Shown one piece after another: positions 25,106-33,545 of a stretch of DNA of 64,000 bases. Each line of letters opens with the position of its first letter. Position 1 is the stretch's first letter. The notes below the pieces were generated by a model. It was given only the letters and a program-made list of their open reading frames with translations. It was not told where the DNA came from and made no database searches. Origin of the DNA: Pseudomonas sp. KUIN-1 (GTDB lineage Bacteria > Pseudomonadota > Gammaproteobacteria > Pseudomonadales > Pseudomonadaceae); the NCBI RefSeq assembly GCF_009176725.1, contig NZ_AP020337.1:5754001-5818000 (forward strand). Direction: 5' to 3'. The position numbers and the translations under genes are program-made.

Positions 25106-25987
25106 ATGGACATCAAGCAACTTAAATTTCTGATCGCCCTCGACGAGACGAGGCACTTCGGCCAGGCGGCTGCGCGTTGCAATATTACCCAGCCGACGCT
25201 GTCGATGCGCTTGCGCAATCTGGAAGAAGAGCTTGGCTTGCCACTGGTCAATCGCGGCCAGCGCTTCGAGGGTTTCACTGCGCCAGGCGAACGCGTATTG
25301 GCCTGGGCACGCACGGTACTGGCGGCCTACGACGGTCTGCAGGCTGAAGCGGCCGCCTGCCGCGGTCATCTGGTCGGGACGTTGCGCCTGGGCGTGGTGC
25401 CGCTGTCGAGCTTCGACCCGCTGCCATTGCTGCACCGGCTGCACCAGATGCACCCCAATCTGCGCTTCGAGCTGTCGTCACTCAGCTCCGAGCAAGTGCT
25501 GGAACAACTGGCGAGCAATCGTATCGACCTGGGCGTTTCGTACCTAGAACGGCTGGACAACGAGCGTTTCGATTCGCTGACCCTGGACGACACACGCATG
25601 GGCCTGCTGTATGACCGTCGGCACTTTACCTTTGGTGACGATCCCTTGAGCTGGGCCGACCTGGTCGAGTTGCCGCTGGGCACGCTGACCAGCGGCATGC
25701 ATTTTCGCCAGTCGATCGATCACAACTTCCATAGCCGCGGCCTGCAACCCAATCCGCTGATACAAACCGATGCCGTTCATCAGTTGCTGCAAGCCGTACA
25801 CGGCGGTTTTTGCTGCGCGATCATGCCGCTGGATGGCGGTCTGGAAACGCTGACCGAACATTTGCGTCTGCATCCGATTGCCGACTCCCGGACTTTGGCC
25901 CGGCTGGGGTTGATCATGCGCCGCAGTGCGCCGCGCTCGGCACTGGCTGAAGCCTGCTTTGCACTGGTAGCGGAAATACCGCGCTAG
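25106..25987 (+). CDS. LysR-family regulator next to fdhD
   Basis: About 293 residues from ATG 25106 (MDIKQLKFLIALDETR), with GGAG upstream. The winged helix (FGQAAARCNITQPTLSMRLR) and the effector-binding domain (GTLRLGVVPLSSFDPLPLLH, then HLRLHP) are complete. In pseudomonads a LysR gene commonly precedes fdhD and the YdeP-like oxidoreductase gene, so control of those genes is a fair inference, although they are transcribed in the same direction after a 100-bp gap rather than divergently. The inducer is unknown. Confidence 0.87.
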   Translation: MDIKQLKFLIALDETRHFGQAAARCNITQPTLSMRLRNLEEELGLPLVNRGQRFEGFTAPGERVLAWARTVLAAYDGLQAEAAACRGHLVGTLRLGVVPLSSFDPLPLLHRLHQMHPNLRFELSSLSSEQVLEQLASNRIDLGVSYLERLDNERFDSLTLDDTRMGLLYDRRHFTFGDDPLSWADLVELPLGTLTSGMHFRQSIDHNFHSRGLQPNPLIQTDAVHQLLQAVHGGFCCAIMPLDGGLETLTEHLRLHPIADSRTLARLGLIMRRSAPRSALAEACFALVAEIPR

Positions 25988-26090
25988 AGCGTTGATCGAC
26001 GTCATCTATCGGGGCATCAGCACTAGCGATTAGACGATTTCCAATAACGGGCCTAGTCTTGCAGATGTCATTCTGCCGGTATTTCAGCCC

Positions 26091-26927
26091 ATGCCCGTTA
26101 CGCGCAAGGTCAGCTCGGCGTCCTTTGCTACGCCAGCCCCCGAAGCAAGCCAGTCCTACAGCTACTCGAATCTCGAGGGCACGGACTCTGCACGCAACGA
26201 ACTTGCCGAAGAAGTGGCACTGGCAATTGCCTACAACGGTATCAGCCAGGCGGTCATGCTGGTCAGCCCGACCGATCTGGAAGACTTTATCGTCGGTTTC
26301 AGTCTGGGCAGCGGCATCATTGCCTCGCATGACGAAATCTACGACTTCAAAATTAGCGGTTGCGGCTCGGCCATGCAGGCCGAGGTCGAGATCGCCAGCC
26401 GCGCGTTCTGGGAACTCAAGCAGCAGCGTCGGCAACTGGCGGGCACCAGCGGTTGCGGACTGTGTGGCGTTGAAGCCGTCGAGCAGGCATTGCCTGACCT
26501 GAAGGCGCTGCCCGGCGCGCCCCTGCCCCCGATCGAATGGCTGGAAGGCCTGCGTCAGCGCATCGGCGAGTTCCAGCCGCTTGGCCGCCACTGCGGCGCT
26601 GTGCATGCGGCGGTGTTCATGGACGGTAATGGCCAGCTGTTGCTGGGCCGTGAAGACATCGGCCGCCACAACGCGCTGGACAAACTGATCGGCGCCCTGA
26701 TCCGCCAAGACATCCCCCTGGCCGGCGGCGTCGCCATCGTGACCAGCCGCTGCAGCCTGGAACTGATTCAGAAAGTATTGCGCGCCGGCATCCAGACGCT
26801 GGTCAGCCTGTCGTCGCCCACCGGCCTGGCCCTGCAATGGGCCCGCCGTCATAACCTCAATCTAATTCACCTGCCGCAGAAAAGTGCGCCGCGGGTCTAT
26901 AGCCCTGCGATGGAGATTCAAGCGTGA
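26091..26927 (+). CDS. fdhD: Formate dehydrogenase accessory sulfurtransferase
   Basis: 278 residues from ATG 26091. FdhD transfers sulfur from IscS to the molybdenum cofactor before insertion into formate-dehydrogenase-type enzymes. The essential pair CGLCG is present as Cys122 and Cys125 (TSGCGLCGVEAV). Other family blocks are DLEDFIVGFSLGSGII, HCGAVHAAVF, GREDIGRHNALDKLIG and VTSRCSLELIQKVLRAG. Its stop overlaps the start of the downstream oxidoreductase gene (GTGA), so accessory factor and probable client are co-translated. Confidence 0.95.
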   Translation: MPVTRKVSSASFATPAPEASQSYSYSNLEGTDSARNELAEEVALAIAYNGISQAVMLVSPTDLEDFIVGFSLGSGIIASHDEIYDFKISGCGSAMQAEVEIASRAFWELKQQRRQLAGTSGCGLCGVEAVEQALPDLKALPGAPLPPIEWLEGLRQRIGEFQPLGRHCGAVHAAVFMDGNGQLLLGREDIGRHNALDKLIGALIRQDIPLAGGVAIVTSRCSLELIQKVLRAGIQTLVSLSSPTGLALQWARRHNLNLIHLPQKSAPRVYSPAMEIQA

Positions 26928-29260
26928 GCACTCATCATCAAGCCGACAAGACACCAACCCCCCGCTACAAGCCGTACAAAGGTGCGGCAGGCGGATGGGG
27001 CGCACTGATCAGCGTGACGCAACACTGGCTGGGCAGTGACAACGCGCTGAAGAACCTGCGCATGATGCTCAAGACCAACCAGAACGGCGGTTTCGACTGC
27101 CCGGGCTGCGCGTGGGGCGACTCGCCGGAAAGCGGCATGGTCAAGTTCTGCGAGAACGGCGCCAAGGCGGTGAACTGGGAAGCGACCAAGCGCCGCGTCG
27201 ACCCGGCCTTCTTCGCCCGCTACAGCGTCAGCTCGCTGATGGAGCAGAGCGATTACTGGCTCGAGTATCAGGGCCGTCTGACCGAGCCGATGAGCTATGA
27301 CGCGGAAACCGACCGTTACAAGCCGATCAGTTGGGACAGCGCGTTTGCGCTGATCGCCAAGCACCTGAAGAACCTGCCCAGCCCGAACATGGCCGAGTTC
27401 TACACCTCGGGTCGCGCCAGCAACGAAGCGGCGTACCTGTATCAGCTGTTCGTGCGCGCCTATGGCACCAACAACTTCCCGGACTGCTCGAACATGTGCC
27501 ACGAGGCCAGTGGCGTAGCGCTGTCGCAAAGCGTCGGCGTGGGCAAGGGCACCGTGACCTTCGAGGATTTCGAACACGCCGATGCCATCTTCGTCCTCGG
27601 TCAGAACCCCGGCACCAACCACCCGCGCATGCTCGAACCACTGCGTGAAGCGGTACAGCGCGGCGCCCAGGTGGTTTGCGTCAACCCGCTCAAAGAGCGT
27701 GGCCTGGAGCGTTTCCAGCACCCGCAACACCCGGTCGAGATGCTCACCAACGGCGACCGCCCGACCAACACGGCCTACTTCCGCCCTGCCCTGGGTGGCG
27801 ACATGGCGCTGTTGCGCGGCATGGCCAAGTTCCTGCTGCAATGGGAGCGCGAGGCGCAGGCCAACAACGCACCTTCGGTGTTCGACCACGCGTTCCTCAA
27901 CGAACACACCGAAGGCGTACTCGAATACCTGGCCGCCATCGATGACACGTCATGGGACGCCATCGTCGAGCAATCCGGCCTGCCACTGAGCGACATCGAA
28001 CAATCGGCACGCATGTACGCCAAGGGCAAGAACGTGATCATGTGCTGGGCAATGGGGATCACCCAGCACCGCCACTCGGTGCCGACGATCCAGGAAATTG
28101 CCAACCTGATGCTGCTGCGCGGCAACATCGGTCGTCCGGGTGCCGGTCTGTGCCCGGTGCGCGGTCACAGTAACGTGCAGGGCGACCGCACCATGGGCAT
28201 CAACGAACGCCCACCGGTGTTCCTGCTCGATGCGCTGGAAAAACGCTTCCAGTTCAAAGTGCCCCGCGAAAACGGCCACAACGTCGTCGAAGCCATTCAC
28301 GCCATGGCCGAAGGCCGCGCCAAGGTGTTCATTGCGCTGGGCGGCAACTTCGCTCAGGCCACCCCGGACAGCCATCGCACCGCCGAAGCGCTCAGCAAAT
28401 GCGATCTGACCGTACAGATCAGCACCAAGCTGAACCGCAGCCACCTGTTCCACGGCAAGGACGCGCTGATCCTGCCGTGCTTCGGCCGCACCGACATTGA
28501 TATCCAGGCCAACGGCCCACAAGCCGTCACCGTGGAAGATTCGTTCAGCATGGTCCACGCTTCCAACGGCCAGTTGAAGCCGTCCTCGAAGCAAATGCGT
28601 TCCGAGCCTGCGATCATCGCCGGTATCGCCAACGCAACGCTGGGCAAGACGCCTGTCGACTGGTTGTGGCTGGTCGAGGACTACAACCGGATTCGTGACC
28701 TGATCGCCGACACCATCCCCGGCTTCAAGGATTTCAACGAGCGCGTCAAGCACCCGGGCGGCTTCTACCTGGGTAACGCTGCTGGCGCACGCCGCTGGAA
28801 CACTGCGTCGACCCGCGCCAACTTCAAGTCCAACGCGCTGCCGTTGACTCTGATCAATGAACACGTCAGCTCGACCGGGCAGATCCCGGACCTGATCATG
28901 CAATCGATGCGTTCGCACGATCAGTACAACACCACCATCTATGGCCTGGACGACCGTTATCGCGGGGTCAAGGGTCAGCGTGACGTGCTGTTCGTCAACG
29001 AAGCCGACATCATCCGTCTGGGCTTCCAGCCGGGGCAGAAGGCGGACCTGATTTCGATCTGGAGTGATAACCGCGAGCGCCGCGTCAAAGGCTTCACCTT
29101 GCTGCCGTTCGATATTCCGGCCGGTCAGGCTGCCGCCTACTACCCGGAGGTCAACCCGCTGGTGCCGCTGGAAAGCGTGGGCGATGGCAGCAGCACGCCG
29201 ACATCGAAGTTCGTTGCCATCCGCCTCGAGCGCTCGGCAGAGTCGGCACGCATCCTCTGA
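26924..29260 (+). CDS. FdhF/YdeP-family molybdopterin oxidoreductase
   Basis: 778 residues, starting at GTG 26924 and overlapping fdhD by 4 bp. It belongs to the YdeP branch of the DMSO-reductase superfamily: FDCPGCAWGDSP with Cys59 and Cys62 near the N-terminus in place of a full four-Cys cluster motif, then FYTSGRASNEAAYLYQLFVR, NFPDCSNMCHEASGVAL, FVLGQNPGTNHPRML, CPVRGHSNVQGDRTMGI and the C-terminal molybdopterin-dinucleotide domain. There is no Tat signal, so it is cytoplasmic. In E. coli YdeP is linked to acid resistance, while its reaction is not well established. Coupling with fdhD supports a sulfurated Mo cofactor. A strong terminator follows 26 bp downstream. Confidence 0.9.
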   Translation: MSTHHQADKTPTPRYKPYKGAAGGWGALISVTQHWLGSDNALKNLRMMLKTNQNGGFDCPGCAWGDSPESGMVKFCENGAKAVNWEATKRRVDPAFFARYSVSSLMEQSDYWLEYQGRLTEPMSYDAETDRYKPISWDSAFALIAKHLKNLPSPNMAEFYTSGRASNEAAYLYQLFVRAYGTNNFPDCSNMCHEASGVALSQSVGVGKGTVTFEDFEHADAIFVLGQNPGTNHPRMLEPLREAVQRGAQVVCVNPLKERGLERFQHPQHPVEMLTNGDRPTNTAYFRPALGGDMALLRGMAKFLLQWEREAQANNAPSVFDHAFLNEHTEGVLEYLAAIDDTSWDAIVEQSGLPLSDIEQSARMYAKGKNVIMCWAMGITQHRHSVPTIQEIANLMLLRGNIGRPGAGLCPVRGHSNVQGDRTMGINERPPVFLLDALEKRFQFKVPRENGHNVVEAIHAMAEGRAKVFIALGGNFAQATPDSHRTAEALSKCDLTVQISTKLNRSHLFHGKDALILPCFGRTDIDIQANGPQAVTVEDSFSMVHASNGQLKPSSKQMRSEPAIIAGIANATLGKTPVDWLWLVEDYNRIRDLIADTIPGFKDFNERVKHPGGFYLGNAAGARRWNTASTRANFKSNALPLTLINEHVSSTGQIPDLIMQSMRSHDQYNTTIYGLDDRYRGVKGQRDVLFVNEADIIRLGFQPGQKADLISIWSDNRERRVKGFTLLPFDIPAGQAAAYYPEVNPLVPLESVGDGSSTPTSKFVAIRLERSAESARIL

Positions 29261-29286
29261 CGTCCCTGAAAGACGCCCACAAAAAA

Positions 29287-29314
29287 GGCCCGTTTCACTG
29301 GAAACGGGCCTTTT
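29287..29314. terminator. Rho-independent terminator after the oxidoreductase gene
   Basis: A GGCCCGTTTC-ACTG-GAAACGGGCC stem with flanking A-run and TTTT on both sides works in either direction and separates fdhD-oxidoreductase from the glycine-zipper gene. Confidence 0.9.
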
Positions 29315-29469
29315 GCAAGTAACCTCAGACTCTCTTTTCAGACTTAAGTTCCTTAGCCAAAACAATAACTTAGCAGTTTGTGTGGCAATCGTGTTACTCG
29401 TCGGAATTGCATTGCTACATTCTTCACTTGACACCAAGATCGCGCCGTCATCCCTATGAGATTCCATAC

Positions 29470-29910
29470 ATGAAGTATTCCTCGATACTGTTGTTGTCTC
29501 TTACCCTGATCAGCGGTGCGGCGTCTGCAGGCAACCTCGAGTCAGGCGTAGGCGGAGCATTGGGTGGGGTACTCGGTTCGGTCGTCGGCCAGCAGGTCGG
29601 CGGCAGCACTGGTTCAGCAATTGGCGCAGGTGTCGGCGGCGCAGCCGGTGGCGCTGTAGGCGCGGACCGTCGCAACCGCACAGAGGCAGCCATTGGCGGC
29701 GGTCTGGGCGCAGCGGGCGGTAATGTGCTGGGTCGCAGCGTCGGCGGCAACACCGGCAGCCTGGTCGGCTCGGCGGTAGGTGGCGGCGGCGGTGCTGCAC
29801 TCGGCAACTACATGGGCAACGAAAGCCGCAGCGACGATCGTCGTTATCGTGGTGGCCGTGACCATGGCCATCGCCCGAAGCACCACGGCCATCGCCGTCA
29901 TCGTGACTGA
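29470..29910 (+). CDS. Exported glycine-zipper protein
   Basis: 146 residues from ATG 29470 (MKYSSILLLSLTLISGAASA), a clear signal peptide cleaved after SAASAG-type residues. The mature part is built of glycine-zipper repeats (GVGGALGGVLGSVVGQQVGG, then AIGAGVGGAAGGAVG and AAIGGGLGAAGG), which form packed membrane helices in outer-membrane or periplasmic proteins of the glycine-zipper-2TM type. The C-terminus is a charged His/Arg/Asp-rich tail (RDHGHRPKHHGHRRH) that could bind metal. The Gly-rich regions come from in-frame DNA repeats. Monocistronic between two terminators; the exact role is unknown. Confidence 0.82.
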   Translation: MKYSSILLLSLTLISGAASAGNLESGVGGALGGVLGSVVGQQVGGSTGSAIGAGVGGAAGGAVGADRRNRTEAAIGGGLGAAGGNVLGRSVGGNTGSLVGSAVGGGGGAALGNYMGNESRSDDRRYRGGRDHGHRPKHHGHRRHRD

Positions 29911-29939
29911 TACCACCGTCAGTTACTGAAACATAAAAA

Positions 29940-29965
29940 CCGGCCGCTCTTGAGCGGCCGGTTTT
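29940..29965 (+). terminator. Rho-independent terminator after the glycine-zipper gene
   Basis: AAAA-CCGGCCGCTC-TT-GAGCGGCCGG-TTTT is a 10-bp perfect stem with T-run on the plus strand (and A-run on the other side, so it also serves the convergent recQ). Confidence 0.9.
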
Positions 29966-30043
29966 CATTTGTCTGTCGCAACGCATGCTCAGGACTGGAT
30001 GCAGAGCATTGCCCCACCTGGTCAGATGAATGTGTACGCGTAG

Positions 30044-31993
30044 TCAGTTGCCAGCCATCGCCTGCACCCACGTCCTGACCTGTGCGTACGGATAGTCCTC
30101 CAGCACCGCAAACCCGGTGGTGGCGCGGGCTTTGAGCCTGGTGAACAGCGGCACGCTGATACCGCATAGAAAACGCGTCAGGCAGTCGGCGCTGGGCGGC
30201 TGGCCGGTGTAGTTCTGGTGCTTGTGGATAAACTCGCTGCACAGTTGCTGAAAGTCCCGATTTGCCAAGGGCTCCAGCGCGGGTGGTTCGGGCAGGTGGG
30301 CGACTTCGCCCAGGCACACTGAACAATGCCCACAGCGCTCAGGCGCATTGTGGTCACCAAAGTACCGCGCCAGGCGATGGGTCAGGCACTGGTCACTGGC
30401 GAACACGTCCAGCATGGTGTGAATGCGCGCCACTTCAGTGGCTTCGTGATGAGCGAAATAATCGTGCAATTCGATGCTCAGGGCCTGTGCATCAAAGTCG
30501 CTGCGCAACAGGCTGTAGACCTCGGTCATCTGTTTGCTTTCAAGCTCGATCCAGCCTTTTTCCTGAAAGTAATCCAGCGCCTTGACCACCCGCCCGCGCT
30601 CGGCGCCGTATTGCTGGTACATCGCCTGGAAATCGACGGTGGCCCAGGTGCGTGCCCGGTTTGAGGTGTCGATCAGGGCCTGAACGAACCCGCGTCGCTC
30701 CCCTTCGAAACGCGCCATCAGGTCTTGCGGCTGGAGCAGAAACTTGAAGCGGTACTCGGCAAAATACGCGTAGCGCGGCGCAATGATCCCGCGCAGTTCC
30801 AGTTGCACCAGCAGGGTCTTCAGCGGCAATTGACGAATGTTGCTGAGGTCGGCGAGCGGCCCCAGCAGAAACTCCCACTGCCCGTCATGGCGCGCCCCGA
30901 GCAAGTCTTCCAACACACGGGCAATCCCCTCGCGCTCCGGCGTATCGCCATACACGAAGTTCTCCAGCACGTTGAGGCTGTCGCGGTTGGCCAGCACCAG
31001 ACAATCCGAAGCAGCACCATCACGCCCTGCCCGACCGATTTCCTGGCTGTAGTTCTCGATGGATTTCGGCAGGTCGAAATGCACCACGTTGCGGATATCG
31101 CTCTTGTCGATGCCCATCCCGAACGCGATGGTTGCCACGATGCAGTTCAAATGGCCGCCCATGAACTGCTTCTGGATCGACTCGCGCTGATCGTTGGGCA
31201 GCCCGGCATGGTAGGCGCTGGCGGGCAGGCCATTCTGTTCCAGGTGCGCGGCGATATGTTCGGCTGTCTTTTGCAGGGTCACGTAAACGATGGTCGGCTG
31301 CCCGCGACGCTCGTTGAGCCAATCCACCAGCCGGCGTCGTTTGTCACGGCCGCTGACCGGCTTGACCCACAGGTGCAGGTTGGCGCGGTAGAAACCGGTG
31401 GTGATGACATCCTCGGGGGCGATGGCGAATTTGTCCTGCATGTCGATGATGACTTGCGGGGTCGCCGTGGCGGTCAGCAGCAATGTCTGGGGAATATTGA
31501 ATTCGCGCTGGTAGTCCGGCAGCTTCAGGTAGTCGGGGCGGAAGTTATGCCCCCACTCCGAGATGCAGTGCGCTTCGTCGACCACCAGCAAGGAAATCGG
31601 CACTTGGGCGATGAAATTGCGGAAACGCTCGTTCTTCAGGCGCTCGACCGAGATCATCAGAATCTTCAGCTCGCCGGAACGTGCGCGTGCCATCACGTCA
31701 GCGATCTCGTCGCGGCTTTGCGCCGAATCAATGCTCGCCGCCGATATGCCATGGCGGTGCAGGAAGGCAAGCTGATCCTGAATCAGCGCCAGCAACGGCG
31801 ACACCACCAGCGTCAAATGCGGCAACATCAGGGCGGGCAATTGGTAACATAGCGACTTGCCCGAGCCAGTCGGAAAGATCGCCGCAGCCGAGCGTCCGGC
31901 CAGTACCGCACTGATGGCAGCCTCCTGCCCCGGCCGGAACTGTGTGTAGCCGAATACCTGTTCGAGACGCTGGTGCATTCGCGGTCCATCCAT
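30044..31993 (-). CDS. recQ: RecQ-family ATP-dependent DNA helicase
   Basis: 649 residues (start ATG 31993, or 31978 MHQRLEQVFGYTQF). Superfamily 2 motifs: Walker A PTGSGKSLCYQLP (43-47 GSGKS), DEAH box at 139-142 (VVDEAHCISEWGHNFRPDYL), AFGMGIDKSDIRNVVHFDLP and QEIGRAGRDGAASDC (motifs V and VI). A C-terminal zinc-binding region remains (CGHCSVCLGE). There is no complete HRDC domain, so it is a shorter RecQ-type helicase that unwinds 3'-tailed DNA in recombination or repair. Length and motifs are intact. It is convergent with the glycine-zipper gene and is the last ordinary chromosomal gene before the sRNA/T6SS region. Many pseudomonads encode more than one RecQ, so the symbol is family-level. 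Confidence 0.85.
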   Translation of the reverse strand: MDGPRMHQRLEQVFGYTQFRPGQEAAISAVLAGRSAAAIFPTGSGKSLCYQLPALMLPHLTLVVSPLLALIQDQLAFLHRHGISAASIDSAQSRDEIADVMARARSGELKILMISVERLKNERFRNFIAQVPISLLVVDEAHCISEWGHNFRPDYLKLPDYQREFNIPQTLLLTATATPQVIIDMQDKFAIAPEDVITTGFYRANLHLWVKPVSGRDKRRRLVDWLNERRGQPTIVYVTLQKTAEHIAAHLEQNGLPASAYHAGLPNDQRESIQKQFMGGHLNCIVATIAFGMGIDKSDIRNVVHFDLPKSIENYSQEIGRAGRDGAASDCLVLANRDSLNVLENFVYGDTPEREGIARVLEDLLGARHDGQWEFLLGPLADLSNIRQLPLKTLLVQLELRGIIAPRYAYFAEYRFKFLLQPQDLMARFEGERRGFVQALIDTSNRARTWATVDFQAMYQQYGAERGRVVKALDYFQEKGWIELESKQMTEVYSLLRSDFDAQALSIELHDYFAHHEATEVARIHTMLDVFASDQCLTHRLARYFGDHNAPERCGHCSVCLGEVAHLPEPPALEPLANRDFQQLCSEFIHKHQNYTGQPPSADCLTRFLCGISVPLFTRLKARATTGFAVLEDYPYAQVRTWVQAMAGN

Positions 31994-32124
31994 CAGTCAA
32001 AAAACGGGCTCAACCTTAACGCGCCAGGCCGGATGCACATAGCGCCAAAGCGTTGCAGAAACTCTACCCAGCGGCCGATATCATTGTAATATCACCGCCA
32101 GACATCGCTTGATCAGGAGCAGGA

Positions 32125-32946
32125 ATGGATTCCCTACAGCAACCCGAGGACGACGGGATCATCCGCATTCAGCGCCTCGTGCCGGGTCAGGTCGATGTGG
32201 TGCTGGGCTCGCATCCACGCCGCAAGCGCGTCGATGCGCCTCGCCGCTCACGCCCTTATGGCCTGTGGCTGGCGTGCCTTATTGCTGCAGCCTGCGTGGC
32301 CGGACTGATCACCTCACATGCGAGAGGCCCCAAAGCGCTGACAGTACCGCCTGTTGTGCAGTCCATACCCGAAACCCGGACAGTCGAGGCCGAGGCGCAG
32401 CCCGTAGCCGCCGCCGATCCCGCGCCCACGCACATTCGAAAAACCGCAGAGCTTGTACCGATCGCGGCCACTGTGGCGCCGCCTGCCCCTGTGAAGCCCT
32501 TGGATGACTGCATGAAAAACGGCAACGTCATCGATGAGGCGGTGGCGAACTGTCGATTCGGCCAGGCTCCACGCCCCGCTCAGGCAGAACCGGCAACAGG
32601 CATGGTGTCTGCCGACTACATGGCCGATTTCAAGGCCAATGCTTCACGCAATTCCACGCGTTCTTCCAGGCCTTACAGCGTAGCGACGGCCTCCATCCGC
32701 GAAGCGGACGGCAGAAATCGCTACCGCGCGCAGTGGCGGATTTACGGCAACACGATCGATGGCGACAGCGTCTGCGAAAACTTCGCCATTCGTTCATTCG
32801 AACGGCGCGAGTGTCGCAAGGCGGCAGCGGTCAATTTCAGAGAAGAGTGCCGTGAGTGGACCAAACGTGCGGCGAGAAACCGCGACGAGGACAGTAAAAA
32901 CGCCCAACAGCGCTATTGTGAAGTGACCACGAATTTCTCACCTTGA
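32125..32946 (+). CDS. Hypothetical membrane-anchored periplasmic protein
   Basis: 273 residues from ATG 32125. A cytoplasmic basic stretch (SHPRRKRVDAPRRSRP) is followed by one membrane segment at about 50-66 (YGLWLACLIAAACVAGLITS). A Pro/Ala/Val-rich linker (residues about 70-130) leads to a C-terminal region with several cysteines (DDCMKNG, VANCRFG, SVCENFAIRSFERRECRKA, REECREW, RYCEV), suggesting disulfides in the periplasm. No domain is recognised. It is divergent from recQ across 130 bp and is followed by the RsmX-like RNA pair. Function unknown. Confidence 0.65.
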   Translation: MDSLQQPEDDGIIRIQRLVPGQVDVVLGSHPRRKRVDAPRRSRPYGLWLACLIAAACVAGLITSHARGPKALTVPPVVQSIPETRTVEAEAQPVAAADPAPTHIRKTAELVPIAATVAPPAPVKPLDDCMKNGNVIDEAVANCRFGQAPRPAQAEPATGMVSADYMADFKANASRNSTRSSRPYSVATASIREADGRNRYRAQWRIYGNTIDGDSVCENFAIRSFERRECRKAAAVNFREECREWTKRAARNRDEDSKNAQQRYCEVTTNFSP

Positions 32947-33045
32947 AAACAAGCCTGCGCCGCTCTGGCACAACAGTTTCACCGGTTTTTTCTACGTTCC
33001 CGATGCATGGCCGTGCACCTGAGAATCCGCAAAAACGGACACATG

Positions 33046-33063
33046 TATAGCCAAAGGCTTACA
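33046..33063 (+). promoter_or_regulatory. GacA-box-like upstream element of rsmX copy 1
   Basis: TATAGCCAAAGGCTTACA has one perfect half (CTTACA) and one degenerate half of the TGTAAG-N6-CTTACA consensus used by GacA at rsm RNA promoters. It lies 44 bp before TAGTAT (33107-33112), and the same spacing and nearly the same sequence recur at the second copy. Confidence 0.7.
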
Positions 33064-33085
33064 CGCAATGAAGCGAATGGCTATT

Positions 33086-33112
33086 TTGCACCTGCCGTCA
33101 GAGCCGTAGTAT
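33086..33112 (+). promoter_or_regulatory. Promoter of rsmX copy 1
   Basis: TTGCAC (33086-33091) and TAGTAT (33107-33112) are separated by 15 bp and followed by GGATCC, which also begins the second RNA. The short spacer is consistent with an activator-dependent promoter. Confidence 0.55.
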
Positions 33113-33113
33113 T

Positions 33114-33233
33114 GGATCCAACAACTGGCGAACAAGGAGTTCGCCAGGATCAGGGACGATCGACCATCGCCGGGAAGGCAGCCGACAGGGAGTTGGAATG
33201 GTCTTGGTACAAACCCGCTTCGGCGGGTTTTTT
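33114..33233 (+). ncRNA. rsmX: RsmX-like small regulatory RNA, copy 1
   Basis: An approximately 120-nt transcript with seven GGA motifs, several in hairpin loops: GGCGAAC-AAGGA-GTTCGCC (perfect 7-bp stem with GGA in the loop), GCC-GGGAA-GGC and CCGAC-AGGGA-GTTGG. It ends in the terminator AACCCGC-TTC-GGCGGGTT followed by TTTTTT at 33231. Repeated GGA loops are the hallmark of Rsm/Csr RNAs, which titrate the translational repressor RsmA/CsrA. A GacA-box-like site and promoter precede it. P. syringae is known to carry several rsmX genes. The 5' end is estimated from the -10 box; the exact boundary is not shown by the sequence. Confidence 0.85.
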
Positions 33234-33335
33234 ATTGCCTGCAATTTTTGCCGTCAGCAGGCAAACCGCTTCAAGATTTTCCTGACGCCAGATTTCCCGC
33301 TCTTCAAAGGGCCGTTCGAAGCTGACCCCGCGAGG

Positions 33336-33353
33336 TATAGCGAAAGGCTTACA
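33336..33353 (+). promoter_or_regulatory. GacA-box-like upstream element of rsmX copy 2
   Basis: TATAGCGAAAGGCTTACA matches the element of copy 1 at 17 of 18 bases, 45 bp before TAGTAT (33398-33403), so the two copies share the same promoter architecture. Confidence 0.7.
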
Positions 33354-33404
33354 CGCGCTGGAGGAATTTGGCTATTTCCGACCCGGCTCGCGCTCCGTAG
33401 TATT

Positions 33405-33522
33405 GGATCCATCAAGGGGTGAACAGGAGTTCACCCGGATCAAGGATGATCGACCATCGCCTCGGAGGCGTCCGACAGGAAGTCGGGATGGTCTTGGAAA
33501 AACCCGCTTCGGCGGGTTTTTT
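33405..33522 (+). ncRNA. rsmX: RsmX-like small regulatory RNA, copy 2
   Basis: An approximately 118-nt transcript with eight GGA motifs; loops include GGTGAAC-AGGA-GTTCACC, CGCC-TCGGA-GGCG and CCGAC-AGGAA-GTCGG, each with GGA in the loop. The terminator is identical to that of copy 1. Relative to copy 1 the stems differ by compensated changes (GGCGAAC/GTTCGCC versus GGTGAAC/GTTCACC), which argues for selected RNA structure. Copy 2 begins about 290 bp after copy 1, giving a tandem pair with independent promoters and terminators. Confidence 0.85.
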
Positions 33523-33545
33523 GTTGTCTGCAGGAAAGCATCCGG

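Noticed and set aside
27950..29467. Long minus-strand open frame opposite the molybdopterin oxidoreductase
   Set aside because: Antisense shadow; Arg/Val-rich translation without motifs, while the plus strand carries strong family motifs.
33000..33530. CRISPR-like or simple tandem repeat
   Set aside because: The two copies are about 290 bp apart with GGA-loop hairpins, promoter boxes and terminators; they are RsmX-type RNA genes.
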